A stretch of 64,000 nt of DNA from Candidimonas humi. Its GTDB lineage: Bacteria; Pseudomonadota; Gammaproteobacteria; Burkholderiales; Burkholderiaceae_B. Position 1 is the first letter of the stretch; each line of letters starts with the position of its first letter. Shown here one piece after another: positions 17,683 through 26,975 of the stretch. The DNA lies in NCBI RefSeq assembly GCF_019166065.1, contig NZ_JAHTBN010000002.1, positions 124,001 to 188,000 on the forward strand, written 5' to 3'. The position numbers were made by a program, and so were the translations under genes. The notes under the pieces were generated by a model. It was not told the origin of the DNA, did not search any database, and was given only the letters and a program-made list of their open reading frames with translations.

Positions 17683-19932
17683 ATGAAAACGGAATCCACC
17701 CACGCCGGCGCAGGCAGCGTCCCGGAGCCTTGGCGCGCGTCCGTGCAGTCGCAACTGGGCGAGGCCGAGGCGATACAGGCATGGATGGAAACCGACCTGG
17801 ACACGCGCTTGCGCTTTGCGCGCGGGCTGCTGGTGCTGACGCAGCGGCGCCTGCTGGCCTGTGCGGCGCCGGGCGCGCCGTGGCAAGCCTGGCCGCTGTC
17901 GCCGGCCATGACGCTGCGCCACTACGACCACGCCGGCGTAGGCAGCCTGGAACTGCTGGACGCCCACGCGCGCCTGGCGCAATGGCGCTACACCATGGCG
18001 CAGCAAAGCGCCGCGCTGCGCCTGATCGCCCGCTACGAACAGCAGCGCGAAGGCCGCGCCGCCGACGAGCCCGGCAGTCGGCCGGCGCATGCGGCGCCCC
18101 AGGCAGGCTCAGAACCGCATGCGCCGCCTTCCACCTGGGCCCTGCTGCGCCTGTGGCGCTTCGCCGTGCCCTATCGCCGGCAATTGCTGATCGGCTTCAC
18201 GCTGACCCTGTTGTCGACCGCCGCGTCGCTGGTGCCGCCCTACCTGACCATGCCGCTCATGGACAAGGTGCTGATTCCCTTCCAGAACGGCATCCCGATC
18301 GACTATGAACTGGTGCGCCTGTACCTGGGCGGCCTGCTGGTCTCGTCGCTGCTGGCCTGGCTGCTGACCTGGGGCCGCACCTATATCCTGGCCTGGGTCA
18401 GCGAACGCATCGGCGCCGACTTGCGCACCAGCACCTACCAGCACCTGCAGAGGCTTTCGCTGCAGTATTTCGGCGGCAAGCGCACCGGCGACCTGATCGC
18501 CCGCATAGGCTCGGAATCGGACCGCATCTGCCTGTTCCTGTCGCTGCACTTGCTGGACTTCGCCACCGACATACTGATGATCGTGATGACCTCGGCGGTG
18601 CTGCTGAGCATCGACCCCTGGCTGGCGCTGGCGACCCTGGTCCCCCTGCCCTTCATAGGCTGGCTCATCCAGTTGGTGCGCGGCCGGCTGCGCTATGGCT
18701 TCGAAAAAGTCGATCGCGTCTGGTCGGAAATCACCAATGTGCTGGCCGACACCATACCGGGCGTGCGTGTGGTCAAGGCCTTCGCCCAGGAACGCCGCGA
18801 AGTGCTGCGCTTTCGCGAGGCCAACAACCGCAACCTGGCCGTCAACGATCGGGTCAATGCCGTATGGTCGCTATTCACACCGACCGTTACTCTGCTTACC
18901 GAGGCCGGCCTGCTGGTGGTCTGGGCCTTCGGCATCTGGATGGTGTCCTACCAGCAGATCACCGTCGGCGTGCTCACCGCGTTCCTGGCATACATCAGCC
19001 GCTTCTACACCCGGCTGGACTCCATGAGCCGCATCGTCTCCTTCACCCAGCAGGCGGCGGCCGGCGCCAAGCGCATCTTCGACATTCTGGACCACGTCTC
19101 CAGCGTGCCCGAGCCGCGCAACCCGGTGCACCTGCAACAGGTGCAGGGCCGCATCGCCCTGCGCCAGGTGGGCTTCCGCTACGGCAACCGCATGGTGCTG
19201 CAAGGCATAGACCTGGACATCGCGCCCGGCGAAATGATAGGGCTGGTCGGCCACAGTGGCTCGGGCAAGAGCACCCTGGCCAACCTGATCTGCCGTTTCT
19301 ATGATGTGTCGCAGGGGTCCATCAGCCTGGACGGCGTGGACATCCGCTCGCTGCCCATCGCGGAATACCGGCGCAATATCGGCGTGGTGCTGCAGGAGCC
19401 ATTCCTGTTCTTCGGCACCATCGCCGACAACATCTCCTACGGCAAGCCGGGCGCCAGCCGCGCCGAGATCGTCGCTGCGGCGCGGGCCGCCCATGCCCAC
19501 GAATTTATCCTGCGCCTGCCGCACGGCTACGACTCGCTGGTCGGCGAACGCGGCCAGGCGCTGTCGGGCGGCGAACGCCAGCGCATCTCGATCGCGCGGG
19601 CGCTGTTGATCGACCCGCGCATCCTGATCCTGGACGAGGCCACCTCGTCCGTCGACACCGCCACCGAGAACGAAATCCAGAAGGCGCTGGACAACCTGGT
19701 GCGCGGGCGCACCACGATTTCCATCGCGCACCGCCTGAGCACCTTGCGCCAGGCCGACCGGTTGGTGGTGCTCGATCGCGGCCGCATCGTCGAAGTCGGA
19801 CGGCATGATCAATTGCTGGCGCGCAATGGCGCCTATGCCAGCCTGTACCAGGCTCAGGAACGCGGCGAACCGCCCGAATCCAGCAACGAAGACTGGGGGG
19901 ACGAGGAAGATGAAGATGCCGAAGTCGCCTGA
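17683..19932 (+). CDS. cyanophycin metabolism-associated ABC transporter (fused permease-ATPase)
   Basis: Half-transporter of 749 residues. An unusual N-terminal domain of about 145 residues precedes the exporter-type membrane domain (about 165-460, several helices such as LLIGFTLTLLSTAASLVPPY). The ATPase has Walker A GHSGSGKST near residue 523, signature LSGGERQ near 626 and Walker B ILILDEATS. A family with this architecture is annotated next to cphA in many Proteobacteria. Its cargo is unknown; exporter architecture suggests efflux or membrane flipping rather than amino-acid uptake. The next gene overlaps its 3' end. The terminal tail is acidic (EDWGDEEDEDAE). Confidence 0.9.
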   Translation: MKTESTHAGAGSVPEPWRASVQSQLGEAEAIQAWMETDLDTRLRFARGLLVLTQRRLLACAAPGAPWQAWPLSPAMTLRHYDHAGVGSLELLDAHARLAQWRYTMAQQSAALRLIARYEQQREGRAADEPGSRPAHAAPQAGSEPHAPPSTWALLRLWRFAVPYRRQLLIGFTLTLLSTAASLVPPYLTMPLMDKVLIPFQNGIPIDYELVRLYLGGLLVSSLLAWLLTWGRTYILAWVSERIGADLRTSTYQHLQRLSLQYFGGKRTGDLIARIGSESDRICLFLSLHLLDFATDILMIVMTSAVLLSIDPWLALATLVPLPFIGWLIQLVRGRLRYGFEKVDRVWSEITNVLADTIPGVRVVKAFAQERREVLRFREANNRNLAVNDRVNAVWSLFTPTVTLLTEAGLLVVWAFGIWMVSYQQITVGVLTAFLAYISRFYTRLDSMSRIVSFTQQAAAGAKRIFDILDHVSSVPEPRNPVHLQQVQGRIALRQVGFRYGNRMVLQGIDLDIAPGEMIGLVGHSGSGKSTLANLICRFYDVSQGSISLDGVDIRSLPIAEYRRNIGVVLQEPFLFFGTIADNISYGKPGASRAEIVAAARAAHAHEFILRLPHGYDSLVGERGQALSGGERQRISIARALLIDPRILILDEATSSVDTATENEIQKALDNLVRGRTTISIAHRLSTLRQADRLVVLDRGRIVEVGRHDQLLARNGAYASLYQAQERGEPPESSNEDWGDEEDEDAEVA

Positions 19933-20419
19933 GCCGGGCGCGGATCATCCGCACACCGGGCGCACGCTGCCCCTGCGCCGCAACGCCTACGGCCGGCTGG
20001 AACTGGAACAAGACGGCGTCCTGCACGACGGCGTGGTGCCGGTGCGCAGCTTTCCGGTATCGGCGCCCGAGGAAGGCATTGCGCTGGTCGGGCCGCGCGG
20101 CAAGGAACTCGCCTGGATAGGCCGCCTCGACGAGCTGGAACCAGGCTCTCGCCGGCTGATCCAGGAAGAACTGGCCAGCCGCGACTTCATACCCGAGATC
20201 CGCCGCATCCGCCAGGTCTCGGGCTTCGCCACTCCCTGCAAATGGCAGATCGAGACCGACCGCGGCGATGCGGTGCTGCTGCTCAGGGCCGAGGACGACA
20301 TACGCAGGCTGTCGGCCAACACCCTGCTGATCGCCGACTATTACGGCGTCCAGTATCTGGTGCGCGACATCGCGGCGCTGGACAAGGCCAGCCGCCGCCT
20401 GCTCGACCGATTCCTGTAA
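19910..20419 (+). CDS. DUF1854 family protein of the cyanophycin locus
   Basis: Small protein of 169 residues matching the DUF1854 family that accompanies cyanophycin ABC transporters. Recognisable segments are LRRNAYGRLELEQDG near the start, FIPEIRRIRQVSGFATPCKWQIETDRG in the middle (only part quoted by others as conserved) and a C-terminal YLVRDIAALDKASRRLLDRFL. I place the start at ATG 19910; ATG 19916 has better spacing from the GAGG at 19903. Either way it overlaps the transporter gene by about 20 bp, so the two are translationally linked. It has no signal peptide or membrane segment and is presumably a cytoplasmic partner of the transporter. Function unknown. Confidence 0.85.
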   Translation: MKMPKSPEPGADHPHTGRTLPLRRNAYGRLELEQDGVLHDGVVPVRSFPVSAPEEGIALVGPRGKELAWIGRLDELEPGSRRLIQEELASRDFIPEIRRIRQVSGFATPCKWQIETDRGDAVLLLRAEDDIRRLSANTLLIADYYGVQYLVRDIAALDKASRRLLDRFL

Positions 20420-20426
20420 GCGGGGC

Positions 20427-21602
20427 TCAGGCGGCCTCTACCGGCATCGCGGCGCCCGGGAACACCAGTTCCGCGGTGCCGGGGCACAGGCAGCGCACAT
20501 ATTCGCGCGAGGCATCCACGCAACCGCCGTTGCGGTACACGCCGAACGGCTCGCGCAGCCGCAGCATGCGCTGCAGGATATCCGCCACTTCCTGCGGGTC
20601 GCGCAGCGACTGCGCCACCTTGGCGTCGACCAGGTCCTCGTCGACCTTGAGCTTGCCGTCGGCGCCCATGTAGGTGGCATTGCGCCAATGGAAGATTTCC
20701 ACGCACTTGTCGGTCAGCGTGTAATGCTTGCGCGGCTTCCAGAAATTCGAGAATAGCCCTTCTCCCAGGTAGACCACCCAGGACCCCTCGTAGCCTTCGG
20801 CGTTGGTGGAAGGCTCGTCGGGGTTGCGGAACCACAGGCGGTCGCCCGGCACGTAGTACCTGAAGGGCATGGGCTGCTCCAGCGAGCCGTACTCGTGCAG
20901 GAATACATCGTGGAATTCCTCCGCCAGGATGGCGCGCGTCTCCCACTGCCGCTGCAATTCGGCCAGCAGCGGCGGATTCCATTCGGCCAGGCCGCGCGCT
21001 ATGCCCAGCAGCATCACGTATTCGGTGGCCCGATAGCAGGAAAAAGAATAGAGCTTGCCGCCGGAGTTCTCCGGCTGGGTGGTTTTTTCCAAAGCGGGAA
21101 TCAAGGGTTGGCCGGGGCGCAGCGTGAAACCGCGCTGTTCGGAATATTCTTCCCAGCAATCCATGGGACGCTCGGCTTCCTCCGTGTCGAAGGCGAGCAG
21201 CGTCTTGCGCGCCGCCTCGACGGTGTAGCGGCGCACCCGCACGCTGCAGCGCAGCTCTGCGCAACTGGGGTAGGGAAAGGCCATCGGCCCCAGCAGCATC
21301 GCCAGCAGGATCTCGCGCTCGAGATCCGCGGGCTTGCCGTGCGTGTCCAGGCCCAACGCGTGCGCCAGGCCGAAGGTGTCGAAATCGGGGGCCCACTGCC
21401 GGGCTCGCTGCTCGTCCAGCCGGAAAACCGCAAGTTCGCGGCCGTCCCGCACTTCGCGCCGCATCGTCACATAGGCGTCGAGGCCCATTTCCGCCAGATA
21501 GGCCCGCACGGCGCCGCTCTCGGCATCCAGATCGCGCCCCACCCCTCCCTGTAAACAAATGCCGCCGGACTGTGTTGCGACATAACCATGGACTTCGGAC
21601 AT
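20427..21602 (-). CDS. Tgl-like (bacillar transglutaminase fold) protein of unknown function
   Basis: Protein of 391 residues, start ATG 21602 with AGAGG upstream; earlier in-frame codons lack a ribosome site. The second half resembles the Bacillus spore transglutaminase Tgl as I remember it: FSCYRATEYVMLL around Cys189 corresponds to the nucleophile segment, and PGDRLWFRNPD followed by GSWVVYLGEGLF (about 252-284) to the second core strand region. The two Glu residues of Tgl appear replaced by Ser188 and Ser274. The first 180 residues have no recognised domain, and the protein is much longer than Tgl (about 245). There is no signal peptide. It is convergent with the DUF1854 gene with only 7 bp between, so a cyanophycin-related role is possible but unproven. 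Confidence 0.65.
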   Translation of the reverse strand: MSEVHGYVATQSGGICLQGGVGRDLDAESGAVRAYLAEMGLDAYVTMRREVRDGRELAVFRLDEQRARQWAPDFDTFGLAHALGLDTHGKPADLEREILLAMLLGPMAFPYPSCAELRCSVRVRRYTVEAARKTLLAFDTEEAERPMDCWEEYSEQRGFTLRPGQPLIPALEKTTQPENSGGKLYSFSCYRATEYVMLLGIARGLAEWNPPLLAELQRQWETRAILAEEFHDVFLHEYGSLEQPMPFRYYVPGDRLWFRNPDEPSTNAEGYEGSWVVYLGEGLFSNFWKPRKHYTLTDKCVEIFHWRNATYMGADGKLKVDEDLVDAKVAQSLRDPQEVADILQRMLRLREPFGVYRNGGCVDASREYVRCLCPGTAELVFPGAAMPVEAA

Positions 21603-21992
21603 ACGGGTACCTCTGCGGCACGGAGGGGGAGTTGTAGGGATGCGCAATCTTATTCGATTTCCTTGCCGCTCCAGCCATTTCCCACTCGTTTATCGGCGCC
21701 TTTTTATCTCGACTGTTTCCATGGCGCCACGGCGCCGCGCAGCTTGGCGGACAAGGACCGCTACCGGACATGGGCGCATGCCGGGCAAGAACCCTCGACG
21801 ACGTTCGGGCAAGCCGTGTTTCGGGTATATTTTGCGCAGGCCCCGCGCCGAGCTTTGCTCTCGGCCGGCGCCGGTCGTTATGCGGCGCGGCGTCTCGGGA
21901 GCAGCATAGTCTTCCCATAGCCAGCCTTGCATGCCGGCGGCTGGCCGGCCGCGCCGCCGCATAGGCCCGAACTTTCCCGCACGGAGAACAAT
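21603..21992. other. intergenic region between divergent Tgl-like and LysE genes
   Basis: A gap of 390 bp without a convincing gene. A TATATT box at 21826-21831 could be the -10 element of the rightward lysE-type gene; I found no matching -35 hexamer. The rest shows nothing I can interpret. Confidence 0.4.
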
Positions 21993-22619
21993 ATGATCGA
22001 CCTGCCCACACTGGGAACCTTCATCGCCGTGGTGCTGGGCCTGTTCCTGATACCCGGTCCGGCGGTATTGCTGGTGCTGACGCGCACGATACAGGGCGGG
22101 CGCAAGGTGGGCATACTCACGGGGCTGGGCGTGGCGACAGGCGACTCGATCCATACCTTGTGCGCCGCTGTAGGCCTGTCGGCGCTGCTCATGGCGTCGT
22201 CGCTGGCCTTTACCGCGGTCAAGCTGTGCGGCGCGGCCTACCTGGTCTACCTGGGGGTGCGCGCGCTGCTGGCCCGGCCCGCCGACCCGACGCTGCCGCG
22301 CATGGCGGCCGTCACGCCCGCGCAGGCCTATCTGCAGGCTATCCCCGCCGAAGTGCTCAACCCCAAGACCGCGCTGTTCTTCCTGGCGTTCCTGCCGCAG
22401 TTCGTGCATCCCGGCCACGGCTCGACCCTGGCCCAGTTCGCCGTGCTGGGGCTGGTATTCGTATCGATGAGCGCGCTCTATACGACGCTGCTGGCCGTGG
22501 CGCTGCGCCCCCTGGGCCGGCTGGCCGGACGCCTGCACTGGCTCGTGCGCTGGCAGGGCAAGATAGTGGGGACGATATTCTTGTGGCTGGGCCTGACGGT
22601 GGCAGCCCAGCATCGATAA
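21993..22619 (+). CDS. LysE/RhtB family amino-acid exporter
   Basis: Inner-membrane protein of 208 residues with the LysE-superfamily layout of about six hydrophobic segments. The conserved beginning is PTLGTFIAVVLGLFLIPGPAVLLVL, containing the family's PGP motif, followed by GILTGLGVATGDSIHTL. The ATG at 21993 follows GGAG with suitable spacing. Members export amino acids or their analogues; the substrate here is unknown. It appears to be a single-gene unit, with a convergent HiPIP gene downstream. Confidence 0.92.
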   Translation: MIDLPTLGTFIAVVLGLFLIPGPAVLLVLTRTIQGGRKVGILTGLGVATGDSIHTLCAAVGLSALLMASSLAFTAVKLCGAAYLVYLGVRALLARPADPTLPRMAAVTPAQAYLQAIPAEVLNPKTALFFLAFLPQFVHPGHGSTLAQFAVLGLVFVSMSALYTTLLAVALRPLGRLAGRLHWLVRWQGKIVGTIFLWLGLTVAAQHR

Positions 22620-22815
22620 TCGTATTGCGGTCGTGACGGCGGGCGCGTTGGGCCGGCCGCGCTACCCTGCGGCCTGCGCCGCACATGGCGCCGCGTTTGC
22701 ATCCTTCAACCCGGCCGCCTCAACGCGATTGCCACGGCACAACCGCCATTCCAACTTCAAATCCATGCAGCCGGGTCGCGGCCGGCCTGCGCCCGCTGCG
22801 ACCCGATCGGCGGAA

Positions 22816-23127
22816 TCAAGCTTTCTTGGTGTAGGCGCTGCACCAGCCTTTGACGGACACCAGCTTGCCGCCGAAGATCGGACAGGGGCCCCAGTCTTCG
22901 CCGGCCTTGCCCTGGAACAACTGGCAATTGCCGCAGTGTTCGCCAGCCGTGTACTTGGGTTGCTTGGCCTTGTCGACCAGCGACGCGTCATGCTTGTAGC
23001 CCAGCGACACCGCTGTGGGATCGCTTTCCTCGACCTTGGCCGGCTCGGCCAGCACGCGGCCCGACAGGGCCGCGGCGGAAGCCAGCCCGATGCCGGCCGC
23101 CAGGAAAGTTCGTCGGGAAGATTTCAT
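22816..23127 (-). CDS. high-potential iron-sulfur protein (HiPIP)
   Basis: Periplasmic electron carrier of 103 residues. A twin-arginine signal (SSRRTFLAAGIGLASAAAL) fits export after cofactor insertion. Four cysteines, Cys65, Cys68, Cys82 and Cys96, have the HiPIP spacing (CGNC, PCPIF, GWCSAY) and ligate one 4Fe-4S cluster. It is a stand-alone gene. Its redox partners are not encoded next to it. Confidence 0.95.
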   Translation of the reverse strand: MKSSRRTFLAAGIGLASAAALSGRVLAEPAKVEESDPTAVSLGYKHDASLVDKAKQPKYTAGEHCGNCQLFQGKAGEDWGPCPIFGGKLVSVKGWCSAYTKKA

Positions 23128-23497
23128 TGCAGACTCCTTGTGTAGCCCACCGCGCCGGCTTGCGGCCGGTGGCGTGAAGACCGGCTTGCCGGCGCATGCA
23201 CGTCACACGCCGCCCGTCGGCCGGGTTAATTCCCAAGGCGGCATGTCTATGTGGTGTTCTGTGTGTTCCAGGCCGGCCTGCTTCTTCTCCTTTTTTATAG
23301 TAGGAGTCCCGAAAGGTGAATACAAGTCGGGCCGCGTAGGTCGGGCCGTGCAAGCCGGGCGGCGCAGGTCGAAGCACGCAGGCTGAGCCGCTCAGGTCGC
23401 GCATAGGCCGAGCCACGCCAAAGATCCCGCCACGCAGGCCGGGCTGCAGATCGATCCACCTGGCCCGTGCCACGCAGGCCTCGGCATCGGCGCCGGC
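23128..23497. other. non-coding region with minisatellite
   Basis: A gap of 370 bp between the HiPIP start and the acetyltransferase stop. It carries the HiPIP promoter side (including a T-rich tract near 23285-23296) and the 14-bp tandem repeat annotated separately. Related but irregular copies of the repeat word continue to about 23490. Confidence 0.6.
23323..23406. repeat. 14-bp degenerate tandem repeat, six units
   Basis: Six head-to-tail 14-bp units (23323, 23337, 23351, 23365, 23379, 23393), approximate consensus CAGGTCGGGCCGCG. Adjacent units differ at several positions. Looser copies such as CACGCAGGCCGGGC follow downstream. The unit length is not a multiple of three and the tract is intergenic. 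Confidence 0.75.
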
Positions 23498-24121
23498 CTA
23501 TCCCCCAGCTCGACCTTGCAACCTTGCCTGCAGCATGGCCTTCACCTCGGGCCATTCCGTATCGATGATGCTGAAGCGCACCGAATTGCGCCGGCGGCCG
23601 TCGGGCATGATGCGCTCGTTGCGCACGATGCCTTCCGGCCTGGCCCCGAGCCGCATGATGGCCGCGCGCGAGCGCGCATTGAGCTGGTCGGTGGTGAACT
23701 GGACGCGCACGCAGCGCATGGACTCGAAGGCGTGCTCGAGCATCAGGTACTTGGCCTCGGTATTGATGCCGGTGCGCTGGGCCGAGGCCGACAGCCACGT
23801 CGAGCCGATCTCGAGCCGGCGGTTGGCCGCGTCGATCTTCCAGTAGCGTGTACTGCCCACGATCCGGTCCGTGTCCTTGCGCACGATCACGTAAGGCATC
23901 ACGCTGCCTTCCTGCTTGCGGGCCAGCGCCGCCGCGATGTACTGGCGCACGGTCTGCGGCCCGGGCACCACCGTCACCTTCAGGTTCCACAGCTCGCCGT
24001 CGGCTGCCGCTTGCAGCAACGCCCCTTCGTGCTCGAGCCCCAGGGGCCGAAGCTCGACCAGGCGGCCGCTCAAGGTGGGTTGGGAAATGCCATTGTCGTT
24101 GTGCATGATGCCGTCGCTCAT
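23498..24121 (-). CDS. GNAT family N-acetyltransferase (RimJ/RimL type)
   Basis: Acetyl-CoA-dependent acetyltransferase of about 207 residues. The GNAT core is visible in YVIVRKDTDRIVGSTRYW, LEIGSTWLSASAQRTGINTEAKYLML (acetyl-CoA loop region) and VQFTTDQLNARSRAAIMRLGA. This RimJ/RimL-like form acts on protein N-termini or small amines. I chose ATG 24121 because the homologous part begins just after it. The frame stays open to 24220 without a better ribosome site, and ATG 24106 is also possible. It stands alone between the repeat region and the divergent peptidase gene. Confidence 0.85.
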   Translation of the reverse strand: MSDGIMHNDNGISQPTLSGRLVELRPLGLEHEGALLQAAADGELWNLKVTVVPGPQTVRQYIAAALARKQEGSVMPYVIVRKDTDRIVGSTRYWKIDAANRRLEIGSTWLSASAQRTGINTEAKYLMLEHAFESMRCVRVQFTTDQLNARSRAAIMRLGARPEGIVRNERIMPDGRRRNSVRFSIIDTEWPEVKAMLQARLQGRAGG

Positions 24122-24340
24122 GGGTCGGATTGGTGGCCGCGGCGCTGCAAGGCCGGGCAGCCATGGTGCGCGGACCGCCCGGAGGCGACCCGATAAAACC
24201 CGGTATAGCCACTTCTTCAACGCATCGGCCGCTGCAACGCAGCTTCCAGCCAGGGAACACTATGCGACCCCGCGGCCGGTGTCAACAGAACGGGGACAGG
24301 CGTAAAATTTCCAGGTACCGACCCGACCGAGGCACCCGCG

Positions 24341-25807
<1,467 letters not shown>

Positions 25808-25934
25808 GGCCCGGGCTCGCCAGCGCCTTGCAGTCAAAGACTTAGACGCCGGCCATGGGCTCGGCGATAGTGCCTCTCGGCAAGCAGGGCCTGGGTCGTA
25901 CCCCCGGGTCTTGGGCTCTTTACTTGGCCCGCGC

Positions 25935-26891
25935 CTACTTGGCCCGCACCGCATCCTTCAGCAACACGTGGCTCTTGGAATATTCCTCCACCATCACCTT
26001 CTTGAACTGCGCGCCCGTAAGGTAGGCGGGCGCCGCCTCCAGTGTCTTCAGCGTCGACAGATAATGCCGCGAATTCACGCCGTCGGCGCAGGCCTTGCCG
26101 AGCATGGTCCTGGCATTGGGATCCAGGCCCTTGGGCGCGATCAAGCCGCCCATGATGGACCATGTCACCTTGTAGCCCAGCTCGGTAAAGGTCGGAGTCG
26201 AAGGCGCCTCTTTCAGTCTCGTGTCCGAAGCTACCGCAAGCTGCTTCAAGTGATGCGCCGCGGCCACGGCGCTGGTGCCGAAATATACGTCCACGTGCTT
26301 GCCCAGCAGGTCTATCACGGCCTGCCCTTCCCCTTTATAGGGAATGTGGGTCATGGAAATGTGCGCCTGCTTCATGAGGTCCAGCGCAGCCAGGTGCGGC
26401 AGCGTGCCGGGGCCCACGGTGGCGAAATTCAGCTGGTCCGGATGGGCCTTGGCATACTTCACCACGTCAGCCAGGGAATTGAAAGACGAATCGGGACGCA
26501 CCACCATCAGCACCGGCACGGCATAGATGCGGCATATGTATTCGAACGAATCCAGCGTGTATGGAACCTTCTGGATATGAGGCAAGGTGGTCAACGCGGC
26601 GTCGGCAATCGCTCCGATGGAATAACCGTCGTGCGGCAAGCGCGCGATCGAGGCCGTGCCTATGGTGCCGCCCGCGCCTCCGCGGTTGATGACGACGACG
26701 GACTGGCCCAGCGACTTGGACATTTCGCTGGCCAGTACGCGCGAGACCGTATCAGTCATGCCGCCGGCCGGAAACGAGACGATCATATCCACCGACTTGT
26801 CGGGGTAGGACGATGCCGAGGCGGGTGCCACCATGGCGACCGCCATGCAGACGGCGGCGGCCGCCGCCAGTGCGGATTTGCGCGAATTCAT
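25935..26891 (-). CDS. Bug family tripartite tricarboxylate transporter receptor
   Basis: Periplasmic binding protein of 318 residues. The start at ATG 26891 is supported by AAGGAG eight bases upstream and by the signal peptide that follows directly (MNSRKSALAAAAAVCMAVAM, cleavage near ASA). Typical Bug segments are VDMIVSFPAGGMTDTVSR and VVVINRGGAGGTIGTASIA. It is the last gene of the minus-strand operon that begins at 32396 and may import the substrate of that pathway. Carrier subunits are missing locally. Confidence 0.93.
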   Translation of the reverse strand: MNSRKSALAAAAAVCMAVAMVAPASASSYPDKSVDMIVSFPAGGMTDTVSRVLASEMSKSLGQSVVVINRGGAGGTIGTASIARLPHDGYSIGAIADAALTTLPHIQKVPYTLDSFEYICRIYAVPVLMVVRPDSSFNSLADVVKYAKAHPDQLNFATVGPGTLPHLAALDLMKQAHISMTHIPYKGEGQAVIDLLGKHVDVYFGTSAVAAAHHLKQLAVASDTRLKEAPSTPTFTELGYKVTWSIMGGLIAPKGLDPNARTMLGKACADGVNSRHYLSTLKTLEAAPAYLTGAQFKKVMVEEYSKSHVLLKDAVRAK

Positions 26892-26975
26892 GAGTGATCT
26901 CCTTTGGTATGGATTTTCCGGCTGGCCCATGTCATCAACGGCCGTACCGGCGATTTTGTTAACGGGATGCCGCTG

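Noticed and set aside
23323-23406. CRISPR array
   Set aside because: Units are contiguous 14-bp degenerate repeats with no spacers and no cas genes nearby.
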